From: Stenopsyche tienmushanensis | Lineage: Eukaryota > Arthropoda > Insecta > Trichoptera > Stenopsychidae | Length of the DNA: 64,000 nucleotides | Assembly (NCBI GenBank): GCA_008973525.1 | Contig: WACJ01000404.1 | Location: 744,001 to 808,000, forward strand | Direction: 5' to 3' | In this document: positions 12,391 to 23,462 of the stretch, one piece after another | Layout: each line of letters opens with the position of its first letter | How positions within the stretch are numbered: the first letter of the stretch is position 1 | Made by a program: the position numbers and the translations under genes | The notes under the pieces: generated by a model | Told to the model about the DNA's origin: nothing | Databases searched by the model: none | What the model saw: the letters and a program-made list of their open reading frames with translations, nothing else

Positions 12391-12756
12391 TATTGTAAGT
12401 AAACAAAATGGCAGTCTACCGCGATGATATTGTTGCCGACATTTTTGAGACCTGTAAATAAATATTATATGTATTTAATATTGCAATACTTCAATCATGT
12501 TTTCGCAGGACAACTTTAGCCATGTCTACCAAAGCCAAGCCACCTTTTATCGAAAGTAGACGACGACGACAAAATATCAGTTGTGTAGATTTTAATTTAA
12601 TATCAATACGTACAATTATTCAAGTTTCGAAAACTGTTATTAAAGTCCGCAGCGTTAAAAGCTCGGTAGATCAACTTTCAAAATTTACATTGCATAAACA
12701 CTGACTGAAACAAAAATTAGCTTTTTTGAAATGGTTGCAAAATTTCAGTCGCTGCC
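12391..12756 (+). repeat. Dispersed repeat, copy 2 (uninterrupted)
   Basis: The stretch begins with ATTGTAAGTAAACAAAATGG and aligns by eye along its whole length with the interrupted copy at 9163-10426. It carries the single TTAA that marks the empty target site (around 12641). A 60-codon frame with an Arg-rich stretch lies inside, but its counterpart in copy 1 is not open, so it is not a gene. Confidence 0.75.
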
Positions 12757-13495
12757 TCTCATATATTTGCACTAAAAATAATGATGCTTTGAAATGCTAA
12801 CTTTAAAATGTTATTTCATGATGCTTCTTTATTTTTGACACATTAAGTTAAATCAAATCAAAGTGCTTTAAAATCACTTTTGGTATTTGTTCTTCATTTA
12901 TAATTTCCATCAGATATTAATTCTGCAAAATCAATCAATCGGATTTTATTGAACTCTATTATTGGTGTTTTTGCATCAAATATCTTATATGCATCGTGTT
13001 TTTATCGTCAATTAATTACTCGTATGATATCAAAATCAGTTGAATTTACGATAAAGTATGTATCATCCAAAGGCTTAAGACACTCTCTCTTGTGAGTTAT
13101 AATGAATTGCAAATATAGTTGTTCTATCGAAATTACAGAAACTTTGCGTTAATTTAAAGTTTCGTCCGGATTCTCTGAGAAGGAATAAACTTGCAACCTG
13201 AATTCGAAAACGTCGCACAATTAATGTTGTGTAACTTATATTGCATATGAACGTGGACGGAACGGAATTCATGAATGAATATATAGCTCATAAGACAGTT
13301 TCTATTTATTCTATATACCTTCATCCGTTTTTCCTTCAACAAAATGATCTTTCCGCAGTAGAAAATCGAGGATTCTCAAGCGAACCTCGAGTAGGCCCCA
13401 GGACCATTAGCAGTAAATGGGCTTTTCCATATTGTTAAGTATGATCTAAACGAGTTCGCCCTCTATATTTGGGCGGCAAAAAAACAATATAACAT
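12757..13495. other. Unique AT-rich stretch, nothing recognised
   Basis: Overlapping short frames on both strands at 13075-13440 lack motifs. No repeat structure was seen. Confidence 0.4.
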
Positions 13496-14518
13496 CCCTT
13501 TGCGAAAAAAAATCGGAAATTGTTGAAAAAAGATATTCTTCGATACTGGTAAAGCTGCTAAAATTTGCGGTAAATAGCTCAGCGAAATAACGAAATATTC
13601 GCGAATCTCCGTTGAATTTTAATGTCCTCCGTAATAAAGTTAAACGATTTTTTCCATAGATTTAAATTTTATTCTCCAATAAATTTCGCTATGCATTCAG
13701 CGTAATATTTTCAGTGTTAATACGTCAAATATGCATTCTTGTATTGTTCTTGTGTATTTAAAATTTATTAATTATTCAATCGACTAGTGATGCTAACTCT
13801 AAAATTACAAAGATAAGATATATGATTTCGAAGATTCAAATTTATTAAAGTACTTCCTTATTATGGATCATTTAAGTCTGTATACCTATCCTTTTAATAT
13901 AGGGCATTTAAAGCCATAAACTCCCGTTCGTATAGTCAGTAAATTATTAAAAAAATAAATTTAAACAAACTTTAAGCTTACTCTATATACAAAATAAATT
14001 GACAACAATACCATATGTTTTTTTTTCAATATCAGTGAATAGTCATAAAATTAAATGTTATTTTTGTTAATGTTAACAAAGTTAAGTTGATTTTATACAT
14101 AATTTTTGAAGTTTTTACTACGCCAATTTTTACAAATTCTTGCCAAAAATATGATACAAAACAATGACAAATCATAATAGACAAGTTAAGTAACACCCAA
14201 AATTTAAAAAAAATCTTAATAATATATAAACCCAGTTCCTGTTGATGCAAGACAAAACTTCAGGGCTTACAGCAGTATTGATGAATCAGATTTTTTTATC
14301 AAATACATGTCCTCTAATTGCCAATAGTAGTCCATTATAGAAAGATGTTATCAACAATGATGATTATAGTCCATGTATACATTTTTCCGTTGTCTAAAAA
14401 TCAGTAGAAGTTGAAATTCTTTGAACATATACTATATTTTGATCTATTTGTTATTTTTTATCGAAAAATTTATCAAAAAAATCTCGAAAACTATAAGGGT
14501 AGGAAATACCGCAAAGGG
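13496..14518. mobile_element. Possible TTAA element with CCCTTTGCG-type ends
   Basis: The right boundary CCGCAAAGGG followed by TTAA (14509-14522) is identical to the right end of the 804-bp element at 10.3 kb. The best left partner is CCCTTTGCGA at 13496, but it lacks an intact TTAA next to it. The interior is AT-rich without coding capacity and does not resemble the other element beyond the ends. Only the right end is convincing. Confidence 0.35.
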
Positions 14519-14522
14519 TTAA

Positions 14523-16363
14523 AAAAATTGAATGATCTACTTAATAGAAGAAATATTTGTATTTATTTATGTAAAAAATGACAATTGCTTGAATTTGATC
14601 CTGGATTCTAGGGAGTCCAATTAAAGAAATTGTGTAATTAAATTTGAAATAATTATTAAAGCATCGTTTCAAAATAGGGAGAATTTCCTAACTCACTCAT
14701 TGATGCACTTAACTAATATTCATGTTAAAATTATCTTATTCGAAATCTATAAAATGTGTAAAGCAATAGAAATTCAGTACATGAAAAGCCCTTTTTCTAG
14801 AAGGAAAAGGGCTCCTAACATGTATAAATCTGATAGTGGATAACACATAAGAATAAGAAAATATTTTTTATTCAAATATTTCCATTTCGCAATAAACATG
14901 TGATTCTATTTGTAGGAAAATGGGAAAATATGAATTATATTACATGGCTCTACATACGTCCGTGAACGACTGTTTAGCTCATAAATTATCCTTTAATCTA
15001 CCATTTACAATACGGTGGACGTAATTTTACCGGTGGTAAAACTTCTATGCGACATGTGGCAAAAGGTGGGTAACTTGGACGGTCAGAGTAAGGTAGAAGC
15101 CACACAATTGAAACTTCCTGGCTGTGCAGCCAAAACCACTGAAATGAATTGATTGTGAAATCCACACTTACTGGCACCCTCTTAAGTTCTCTGCAACTAA
15201 CTTTGCCATCACTTTGGGCAAGCAGTCTAACGGTTACATACATTGAATATTTTTAAGCTCACATTCACATGTAGCTTCAATATTTAAATATACGTCCTTA
15301 ATAGATTTGGTGGTAATTGTCGAAATAGGGTGTGGTTTCTGAGTTGTTTCAATCTAAGAGCAAAGTTCATCCCTACCATTAGGGCTTTACAGCGTACACA
15401 TAACCGCCGAACGTGACTTCAGACCAAGTAGCTGATTATCCATCTTAACACAGTTCGGATACAAATTGAAGCATCATGCACTTGTTATGCAAATCACGGG
15501 TGACATTATAAAGTTCATGTCGATTCGCGTATGACATACAGAATCTATAATTTCAACAGCGCATAATTCAGGCGCTGAAATGTCAAGCACATCATGGGAG
15601 CGAAATTAAACGTATATAACATATTTTAAATAAATTATTAAACAACTCCATTGGATTCCAGTCTCATAATAACGGACCAAATATCGTTATAATAGGATAG
15701 TTTCAGGATTCTTATTACAAAGATTCACTGAAGATCATAAGTATTAATATTTCCAATTGGTCATTTCAATCTAGATTTTGCCTGATTGAAATCTGAAATA
15801 GTAAACTCGCTAATTAATAAAATAGACGTGACAATTAATATAAGAGGATCATCTATGATTGACTAGATTTATAACAATAATAAAAATATCATGTAAAACT
15901 CATAGAATCCTTGGTAAATTTAACCACGCCGAAGCCATTGTATTTGAACATGTTATAAGACAAAAATTTTAATGTATCCAATCAATTCAATCAATAAAGG
16001 GGTTTAACTTCTTTTTGAATTCTATATATCATATTGAGATCTTTCACCTCCGATAACAGATTTGATATCATGAGCATATAGAGATGAGTACTGAATCAAA
16101 CGCTTGATCAGATGCTTCATCAAATTATTAAAGAGAAATTCATACAACGACTCTTAAGCAATATTCCATCATCTTTATGTAATTATAGTATATAAATCTT
16201 CATTTTTATTCTCGAATCGAGTCTCGAACCCCTGGCGGTGTGCATAATCTCATAATTCGCGAACGCCACTTGCATGGCTTAACAGCGCTCAAGTTTGAAC
16301 GAATTTACGGCATTCGAATGTTAAGTTCTCTTTTTACGGTAAATTTAACTGATTGTGGCTTAG
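14523..16363. other. Unique AT-rich stretch, nothing firm
   Basis: A minus-strand frame at 14998-15243 lies in slightly GC-richer sequence but shows no domain. No repeats or RNA genes were recognised. Confidence 0.4.
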
Positions 16364-16480
16364 CAGATCAGCGATCTGGAGCTTGGAATAACTGCGGGGA
16401 CTTAGAGGAGTCCCCCGAGGAGTCTTCGAATGCATCAGGACGCCGTTATGTACCGACAAAGTGCCCTGGATGCTCCAGAG
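16364..16480 (+). CDS. Candidate internal exon, unidentified protein
   Basis: A 117-bp block is bounded by a usable acceptor (TTTAACTGATTGTGGCTTAG, with a CTGAT branch-like site) and a donor CCAGAG|GTAATA. Only one of the three plus frames is open through it. That frame encodes a polar peptide containing RSGAWNNCGDLEESPEESS and then RRYVPTKCPGCSRG, with a CxxC pair. The length is a multiple of three and both boundaries fall in phase 1, as in exons that can be skipped or shuffled. Composition is more balanced than the surroundings. I recognise no family and no neighbouring exon was located, so the gene assignment is open. Confidence 0.35.
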
Positions 16481-17720
16481 GTAATAAAACTTTTATTATG
16501 ATTAGAATTTTAATGCGGACCCTTACGTGATAAAAAGCATTTTATGCATATTTGATACGATGTATATATTTCAACGCCTGTGTAAATCTTTTCACGGAGC
16601 CGGATTGAATTTTCCGAAATTAAAACTCCACACTCGTAAAAAAATATGATACACTTACTTTGAAAATCAAATAAGGCTGTAAGAATTTTACTCAAGTATA
16701 AAAAATGAGTCGTTCATGTGAAGCGATTGTTCTTGATATGTTCATTGTAAATTTACCTGTAACAAGAAGAAATATTAAATTAATTTAATGTTTTGATTAA
16801 ATAGAATATACACATGAATAACATGAGGTCCTTTAAAAAGGATCAAAAATTCATTTAGAGGACTAACAATTACATTAAATTCAAATACAAAGCATACCAA
16901 AACTTATATAAATGCGATTTTAATTACTAATATGGCCGCATGATAAATTAAAGTGTGTGCGATTACTTTAAAAAAGGGTTAATTTGCAGTTCAAATGTTT
17001 TAATTGAGAAGATAAGAAGCCAAATGAGATATTTGAATACATAATGGTGGTATATAGGGAGTTTACCTTTTCATTCTGTTATATAAAATTACATTTTGTA
17101 GTAAGTAGCTGAAGTGAGGAAAAAATTCGATTGAAGATGATCTCAATGGAAAAAATGAGCACTTTCTACTAAAAACAACGATCGGTCATTTGTTAAACGC
17201 TCCTGTGAAGTAAAGATTCTCGCTAAAGAAGTCAAGAGCCAAAAGAGATATTAACATCCTTCAAAAATTCTAATTATTTATATTTCGAAGCTGCATTATG
17301 AGCTTTTACTGTTAAAATTGATGTTACAAAAGACATCCAAAACAGAATTGATCTATGTCTATATCAGAAAAAAGCTATCATCTCACAGGTAAATTACCCA
17401 CCATATAGTTTAGATTCAACCTTCTAAGATTGTAATCTATTCAGGTTTTCTCATTATTTTCTTTTTTTGTTAACAGAGAAACTTCTTGAATGATGTAATT
17501 AATGTTATTGCGATACTATTATCAATAATTGTGTCTGTTTTTTCGTACTGTTCACAATAAATGGAATACATATTTAAAAAACTGTGGCTTATGCCATATG
17601 TTCATATTTCAAACGAAACCTTCAATATAAATTTAATAAAAATATTGAAAAATTGATGAAATATCCAGTTGCAAAAAAATATATTAATACATATAAATTG
17701 GCTTGCCTTCTTCAATTCAG
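16481..17720. other. AT-rich stretch, nothing recognised
   Basis: No frame, repeat or RNA signal could be supported. If the exons on either side belong to one gene, this would be intron. Confidence 0.4.
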
Positions 17721-18020
17721 CAAGTTCCATCAAGGAAGAAAGTAGCTAATGAGCGCGTTCTTTCTTTCAACTTCCATCAGCATATAAGAATAACGTGCCA
17801 GGAACAAATTATGACGTCAACAAAGACCAAGCCGAAGTTTCAGACACGGATTGTTTTACTAACGAACGATGGCTTCGTCCAAAATGAGGCACGTGCAGAT
17901 TTTCGGTTACCTACTCGAAAACTTGGCAGACTTATTTTAGAACTTTTGTGCAACGCCTGTCAGAAAGTTGCCAGAGTAAATATCCATCACTCATACCGTA
18001 TTGTTTTAGTGGAGGCTTAG
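17721..18020 (+). CDS. Candidate terminal exon or small ORF, unidentified
   Basis: The frame is open for about 100 codons and ends at TAG (18018-18020). It starts just after a good acceptor (GCCTTCTTCAATTCAG). If translated separately, the first methionine is at 17811 (MTSTKTKPKFQTRIV). The peptide is basic, with a Leu-rich stretch RKLGRLILELLCNACQK near its end. There is no signal peptide, membrane segment or known motif. An AATAAA lies downstream at about 18289. It is longer than most chance frames in this window. It could be a last exon, a small gene or chance. Confidence 0.3.
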   Translation, partial: QVPSRKKVANERVLSFNFHQHIRITCQEQIMTSTKTKPKFQTRIVLLTNDGFVQNEARADFRLPTRKLGRLILELLCNACQKVARVNIHHSYRIVLVEA

Positions 18021-19735
18021 TGATAAAAGCCTCCGAATTCGGCTCGAGCAACCCTTTGCTGGGCCTTCATTAAAATCATGACTTAGTATCAACTACGTAT
18101 ATATACTCGTAAATATATATATATATATATTAATATATATACATATATATAAGGGTTGATCAAACTAAAATCAAGGATTATATATTTTTAAACGATGTCA
18201 ATTTTTATGTTTCGATATATAAACATCTGTAACCCCTTTTCTGCTGTATTTGCTTGATATGGCAAGAACCCATTTATATATATTTTTTAAATAAATCACT
18301 TAATCTCACAAACTATTTCTATATTTGTATCATTCAATGCAAGTAGAATTCCTAGATTCTACTTCTATGACTGAATAAATAGCTTCTGGTACATGATATA
18401 TCAAATAATAACTTTAATGGTTTTAATTTTTTGATTCATTTCATCATCAAATATTTCTTTATAAGACATAAATTTATCATCTGTGAATAATAAAATAAAA
18501 AATAAATTTTATTTGTAAATGATAACTATTTTTTTCCCAAGAACTATTGCAACATAGTACATAAATGTCTGTCTGAGGTTTTTAAGATAAACTATTAGAT
18601 AAAATTGTTTGATGTCCATTAAAATACCATATAAAAAGTGCAGATACATTTTCTATGCTGAAAACCATTGTGACATCCCAAAAAAACAGAACCATCTTGT
18701 TCATACATAAAAATTGCGTAAGACAACATTTCGGCTTGTTAGGCAAAAATAACAGTTATTTCCTTTACAGGACCCATGAGATAGGACTGATTGAAATTTT
18801 CTCCTTCATCAATCAAGCGTGCTCGACGGATGCAAATCTGATGTGATAGAATAAAAATGTGGCATGCTTTCCCATAAACAAAACCCTAGATAAAATGATA
18901 TTGCCTGGCAATATTTTAAGTTGCTCAGGGAAAAAAGTTTTATTGGTTATATATTGTGGAAGTTTCCTATTGATCTATTTTGCAGCTTCGAAGAGAGCCT
19001 ATTTCGTTTTCGACGGTACGTCAATAGAACGATGCATATCTATTTCATTCGAATTCCACCCCTATTTTGATGATATATGAGGGAATATTTCTCATAAATG
19101 TATAGTATATTTAATAGATTTTCCGAATATATTACAAAAAAAATTATGAACTCCAAAAATCTATTGAATATGGCATAAGGTCGATGAAATCAAAAGTTTT
19201 ATTCAGACAAACTGTGCATCATATCCTGAATGTCTTGTCATAAACAAATATGCTCTAGACGAAATTATATGAAGAATTCAACATAGCATTTGAATGACAT
19301 TTTAATCATAGCGAGTGTTTTAATATTAAAGATTCACTAAATAGCGTGTGTATAAGATTTTGTACAGAGTGTAATAATTCCTAATACTTTTAATTTTTGC
19401 ATTAAATCCTTTTTGTTAATTATTATTTTAGATAGGGTCAAATTACATAATTTTATAATAATATTTAGAAGATTAATTTCGATTTATATGAGACCACTTT
19501 AAAATATGTAAGCCCAGCAGGTTGATTAAGGATACAATGTAGTTTTACTACGACAAAACAACACAAAATTGCATGAATAATTTACTCCACAAAACGTCGA
19601 CGTGTAAAAGTAATTTATTGTTTGTTTACACGTGGAATCTCAGCATTCAGAAGATCCAAACATGTATGTATACATACATGAGAGTCGGATGCAAACGTAT
19701 TCGAATTGAATAAGAAATCCCCCATTGTGATTTTC
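18021..19735. other. AT-rich non-coding stretch with microsatellite
   Basis: Apart from the AT microsatellite listed separately, only short motif-free frames are present (for example 18655-18846 and 18859-19080). Confidence 0.4.
18112..18151. repeat. (AT)n microsatellite
   Basis: A run of alternating A and T with few interruptions, directly visible. Confidence 0.85.
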
Positions 19736-20110
19736 ACGAACATCAGGTCCCTCGGTGGAAATCGTCAAACAATTTCCACTGCATTTCGTGCACGGCTCAC
19801 ATTCAAACTTCGGCTCGCGATAACACGTACGCGGTCTTAGCGAACAAACTAAGAGAGCTCTCCTGGCTTTAATCCATTAACGTCCGCTCGTAAATTTGGC
19901 GGGCCCCATCTCTCGAAGGTTAGTCGACAGCCCTAAGTAGGCCTCCCCCTAGTGAATCCACCCCCGTGACTTTTCCAACGGGCCGAGGATACATTTCCGC
20001 CCAACTTGCGTCAACCCATCAACAACATTCTGACCCGCCCAAATCGATGATGATTGGCATAGCGTGAACGTTTACATCAGAACGGTTTTAATATTTCATC
20101 ACATTGCATG
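19736..20110. other. GC-richer island, possible regulatory element
   Basis: The block stands out from AT-rich flanks, with many CpG sites and tracts such as GGCGGGCCCCATCTCTCG and CGGGCCGAGGATAC. Just downstream are homeodomain-type cores (ATTAATTGATCAG) and an ATCGATGATGATTGG stretch. No open frame spans it. An enhancer-like conserved block is a reasonable reading. This is inference from composition only. Confidence 0.3.
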
Positions 20111-20889
20111 TGCAAAAATTCACGATTAATTGATCAGCGCCAGTATTAAGCAATCAGCCCACTCTCGTTTCCCCTGAAAACTGCCCCATTCATTATTAAG
20201 CTTCAAAGCAAAACAAATAAAAGTATTTATTAATTTATTTGAGTGAAAGCCATATGTTCACAGTTATTTTAGTTTTCGGGTATTTAAAGTTAGGAGATGA
20301 TTACACACCTGGAAGGCTGTATTCAAATAGTTTGTCTTAAGTTCGCCAGTCCAATAATGAATAAATGGATGTGAATTATCTGTATCTAAAGCAAAATTTT
20401 GAAATGATTGATTGTCTTTAAATGCTACCGACTACCTTTGACTTAAATATTTGTAATATTGTAATTAAGCAAATAAATTATTTTAAGTTATATTGAAAAT
20501 TGATCGTTGTTGCATAATGTATATAATGGACGAAATATTGATATGGTGGGTTAATTCATGGGCTTGAAGAAATAATACATACAGAGACTATTAATGATAT
20601 CAGGTATATTCATGATATTTCAGTTATTTTATTCATTAAAATATAATTTAAGAAAAATATTATTTTATCATTCACTCCCAGTTTTCCCCCTATTATAGAA
20701 TATCCTATCAAATAATCTTAAGCACACGTATAAAACAATGGAAAACCATCCCTTAAAAATATTTTGTCTTATCTGATGTTTTTATACTTTAAATGGTAAG
20801 TAAAATAAATTTTAAATTAAATACGATATAAATTCAATATCCGTTTATAGTTTAATTTATATTTAACAAGCATCTCCGGGAAACTTTAC
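20111..20889. other. AT-rich stretch, nothing recognised
   Basis: No gene, repeat or structured element was seen. Confidence 0.4.
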
Positions 20890-21215
20890 TTATGATACTT
20901 CTATTTTGGAAACACTAGTGAGATAGCTCTCTTGAAATATAGTTGAAGAACCTAAAATACTCTTCAGAAGATTTCTGCCTTCAGGGAAAATCGGCCCAAT
21001 TGAAGTGAATATAGATGTTGGAAACTTAAAACCGCCAACCCTTATCGTGTGAATATCTCCACACACAAACATAAATCCACACACAGGAACATCTTATATT
21101 TCATCAAAAATACACACCATCAGTGTATCGACGTCGTTTAAGCCCATTTTTAATGTGTAATAAATATTTAATATTAAATTGTCTAGGGCTGAACCTTGGG
21201 GTATTATGACGCCCA
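20890..21215 (-). pseudogene. LINE reverse-transcriptase fragment
   Basis: In one minus-strand frame starting near 21215, the peptide GVIIPQGSALDNLILNIYY appears. It matches the GVPQGSxLGPLLxNIxY block (motif B region) of non-LTR reverse transcriptases. It is followed after about 20 residues by LMVCIFDEI at the place of the usual GF/YADDI catalytic motif. The double aspartate is lost. Further along, in the minus-strand frame at 20890-21084, PEGRNLLKSILGSSTIF could correspond to the later R-LL-V-S-I stretch of Jockey/R1-like elements. Sequence between has been deleted. The match is short and the copy is dead. Identification is moderate. Confidence 0.45.
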
Positions 21216-21615
21216 CAACAACTAACGCTTAATGCCCAAAAAGGTTTATGGCCGTAATTAAGATTATTATATGTCCACAAAATTAAACGAAGCAATATTT
21301 ATAAGAGCTTTTATTGCGTATTTATCAATTTAATGCAATATTCCCAATCAATTGGTTATGCGTAAACAACGCTCGATTGAGTTATCATAAAAATATATAC
21401 ACAAAATTGCGACATACATTTACTTTGCATTCCGGGAATGAATTTAATGATTATTTACATTTTTATAATTCCATCTCCAAAATCGGATTTCACTAAGGAA
21501 ATGATTTAATGTGGTGGTTTCCCATTTTCCTTCCACACGTTGTATGGTAAGGATATCATTATTTAGAAAGGTAGGAGAAGGAAGAATCTATGAGTGAGTA
21601 GCGAAATTATCATTA
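21216..21615. other. Unique sequence between LINE relic and mariner
   Basis: A short plus-strand frame at 21314-21496 has no motif. Nothing else was recognised. Confidence 0.4.
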
Positions 21616-21617
21616 TA

Positions 21618-22891
21618 TTACATTGGCGGGAAAGTTCTGTCGTATTTTTTAATGAAACAACTATAATAGTTTTTATGTGTTTTATTTTTAGTTAATCAAT
21701 AATATATTATCCATTATTATCAACCACTCTTTGCCATCTCTCGGGCAACCTATCGATCCCCCTACCATAGAAATTTTCATCCTTGGAGTCAAAATAGTTA
21801 TCAACTGCTTTGGAGACAGCTTCAAAGGAAATTAATTTTTTTCCTGTCAGATAATTCTGAAGAGATCGAAATAGATAATAATCTGATGGAGCAATGTCAG
21901 GAGAATACGTTGGGTGACTAAGAATTTCCCATCCAAATTCATTTAATTTTTTTTGAGTCATCAATGCAGTGTGTGGTCTAGCGTTATCCCGATGGAAGAC
22001 AATTCTTTTTCTATTGGCCAAAATCGGTCGTTTTTCTTTGATAGCCGCATTCAATTTTTCAAGCTGATTACAGTAGACACTCGCATTGATGGTTTGCCCT
22101 TGTTTGAGTAGCTCGTAGTAAATCGGACCTCTTCTATCCCACCATAAACAAAGCATAACTTTTCTTTGACGAAGATCTGGTTTTGGAGTAGTTGTGGCGG
22201 ATGTTCCAGGTTTTCAATAAACTTTTTTCCTCTTAACATTTTCGTAGAGTATCCACTTTTCATCTCCTGTAATGATTTTGTCTAAAAACGGTTCCACACT
22301 GTTTCTAATAAGAAGAGACAAACAGATTCTTATACGATCTCATAGGTTTTTTCGGTCAAATCGTGTGGAACCCAAATACTCTGCTTCAAGATAAATCCAA
22401 GTTGTTTTATGTGGTCTTCAACAGTAAAATGATGAACACTGAACTCCTTTGATATTCTCTAGTAGTCAGATGTGTGTTAGTCTCCAGCATTGACCGCAAA
22501 ATTCCATTATCGACCTTGGATGGCCTTCCAGATCGAAGATCTTCTTTGAGCGTGAAATCCCCGAAACGAAATTTGGCAAACCATCTTTGATAGGTTCGAA
22601 TATTAACCACTTCACTTCCAAACGTGTCACAAATGTTTTTACATGCAATCGATGCATTGCTTCCTCTCTGGAACTTGTACAAAATGCAATGTCGTAAATG
22701 CACTTTATCCACTGCCACTTTGATGGGTCTGTACTTCTCAAGTAACTGATTGAAATTGGTTCCGTTATATTCCACAAGCCATGCGCTAAACAATAAGACC
22801 CTATATTACTCATTTTACCTGCTCGTTTTTCTTTTATAGTCAAAAACACTTCAAACGCAGTAAATGCGACAGAACTTTCCCGCCAATGTAA
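21618..22891 (-). mobile_element. Mariner element, structurally complete, 1274 bp
   Basis: Terminal inverted repeats of about 30 bp (21618-21647 and 22862-22891) begin TTACATTGGCGGGAAAGTTC and differ at one position. TA target duplications sit at 21616-21617 and 22892-22893. The length is typical of mariner. The transposase lies on the minus strand and is broken by frameshifts (next entry). Sharp ends suggest a younger insertion than the other mariners in the window. Confidence 0.92.
21707..22849 (-). pseudogene. Mariner transposase, DD34D, frameshifted
   Basis: The protein would cut and paste the element. The N-terminal part (22407-22849, two frames) carries the HTH region, with LRHCILYKFQRGSNASIA, RTYQRWFAKFRFGDF and LRSGRPSKVDN. 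A middle piece with the TGDEKW-type segment and a decayed WVPHEL site lies at about 22160-22400 in other frames. The catalytic C-terminal part (21707-22156) is one open frame of 149 codons beginning MLCLWWD. It contains the second aspartate in HRDNARPH and the third in SPDIAPSDYYLF. Exactly 34 residues lie between them, the DD34D hallmark of mariner. At least two frameshifts separate the parts, so no functional enzyme is made from this copy. Confidence 0.9.
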
Positions 22892-22893
22892 TA

Positions 22894-23279
22894 TATAAAC
22901 GACTTTTTAGTATAGTTAAAAAGGTCGTCTAGAGTAGTTTTCCACCGTCTCCCTTAGAAAACTACTCAGTTTTTACAAACCTCCCACACTCCCTATTGAG
23001 ACGGTCGCGAAAGCGTTCGTCACTACTTTCATTCAAGATACCCGTTGGGTGAGCGTTCGAAATAAAACTCGGTGGTAATGCTACCTTCAATATCGAATGA
23101 ATGAGGAAGTAAATGTATGATACAGACAAGATGGATGTAACCCCTTCCTGTGAATGGATATTGAAGATGCCCATAGTTCTGCAGTGGACTGTTTGTGGCT
23201 GCACTATGGTGATGATGATATATAAATGATAATTAAGTTATAGATACAATTCAATCACTCACTCATAGGCGTCCATTCA
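22894..23279. other. Unclassified stretch, possible retroelement tail
   Basis: The block at 22920-23215 is more balanced in composition and ends in GATGATGATATATAAATGAT, a simple-repeat tail of the kind seen at LINE 3' ends. No reverse-transcriptase motif was found in it. An 80-codon minus-strand frame shows no domain. Confidence 0.25.
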
Positions 23280-23284
23280 TGACA

Positions 23285-23462
23285 TTATGAATCGCTTCAA
23301 CATTTAGCTTTTTAAATTCAGGAGATCAGGGTGAATCCAGATCGAGACGATCAATCAAAAATTCCCCAATTTATTGGTACGGGGATTTTTTTCCCATAAT
23401 CTGGATTTAAACCCTAATCATTATAATAAGAGTCCCGAATCTAAGCCACTATACCAAAAATT
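23285..23462 (-). repeat. tRNA-derived SINE, copy 2
   Basis: On the minus strand, an A box TGGTATAGTGG (23446-23456) and a B box GGTTTAAATCC (23403-23413) have the same spacing as the copy near 7.5 kb. The non-tRNA body (GATTGATCGTCTCGATCTGG) also matches that copy. A CGATCTGGATTCACC block resembles the B-box region again and may be an internal repeat of the family. Confidence 0.55.

Noticed and set aside
12522..12704. Small Arg-rich protein gene
   Set aside because: It lies wholly inside a dispersed repeat and the frame is not preserved in the other copy.
16215..16240. B box of another tRNA-like element on the minus strand (GGGGTTCGAGACTCG)
   Set aside because: No A box at a proper distance and no second copy.
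22930..23215. LINE 3' region
   Set aside because: The simple-repeat tail is suggestive, but no reverse-transcriptase or endonuclease motif could be read in any frame, so it is kept only as an unclassified stretch.
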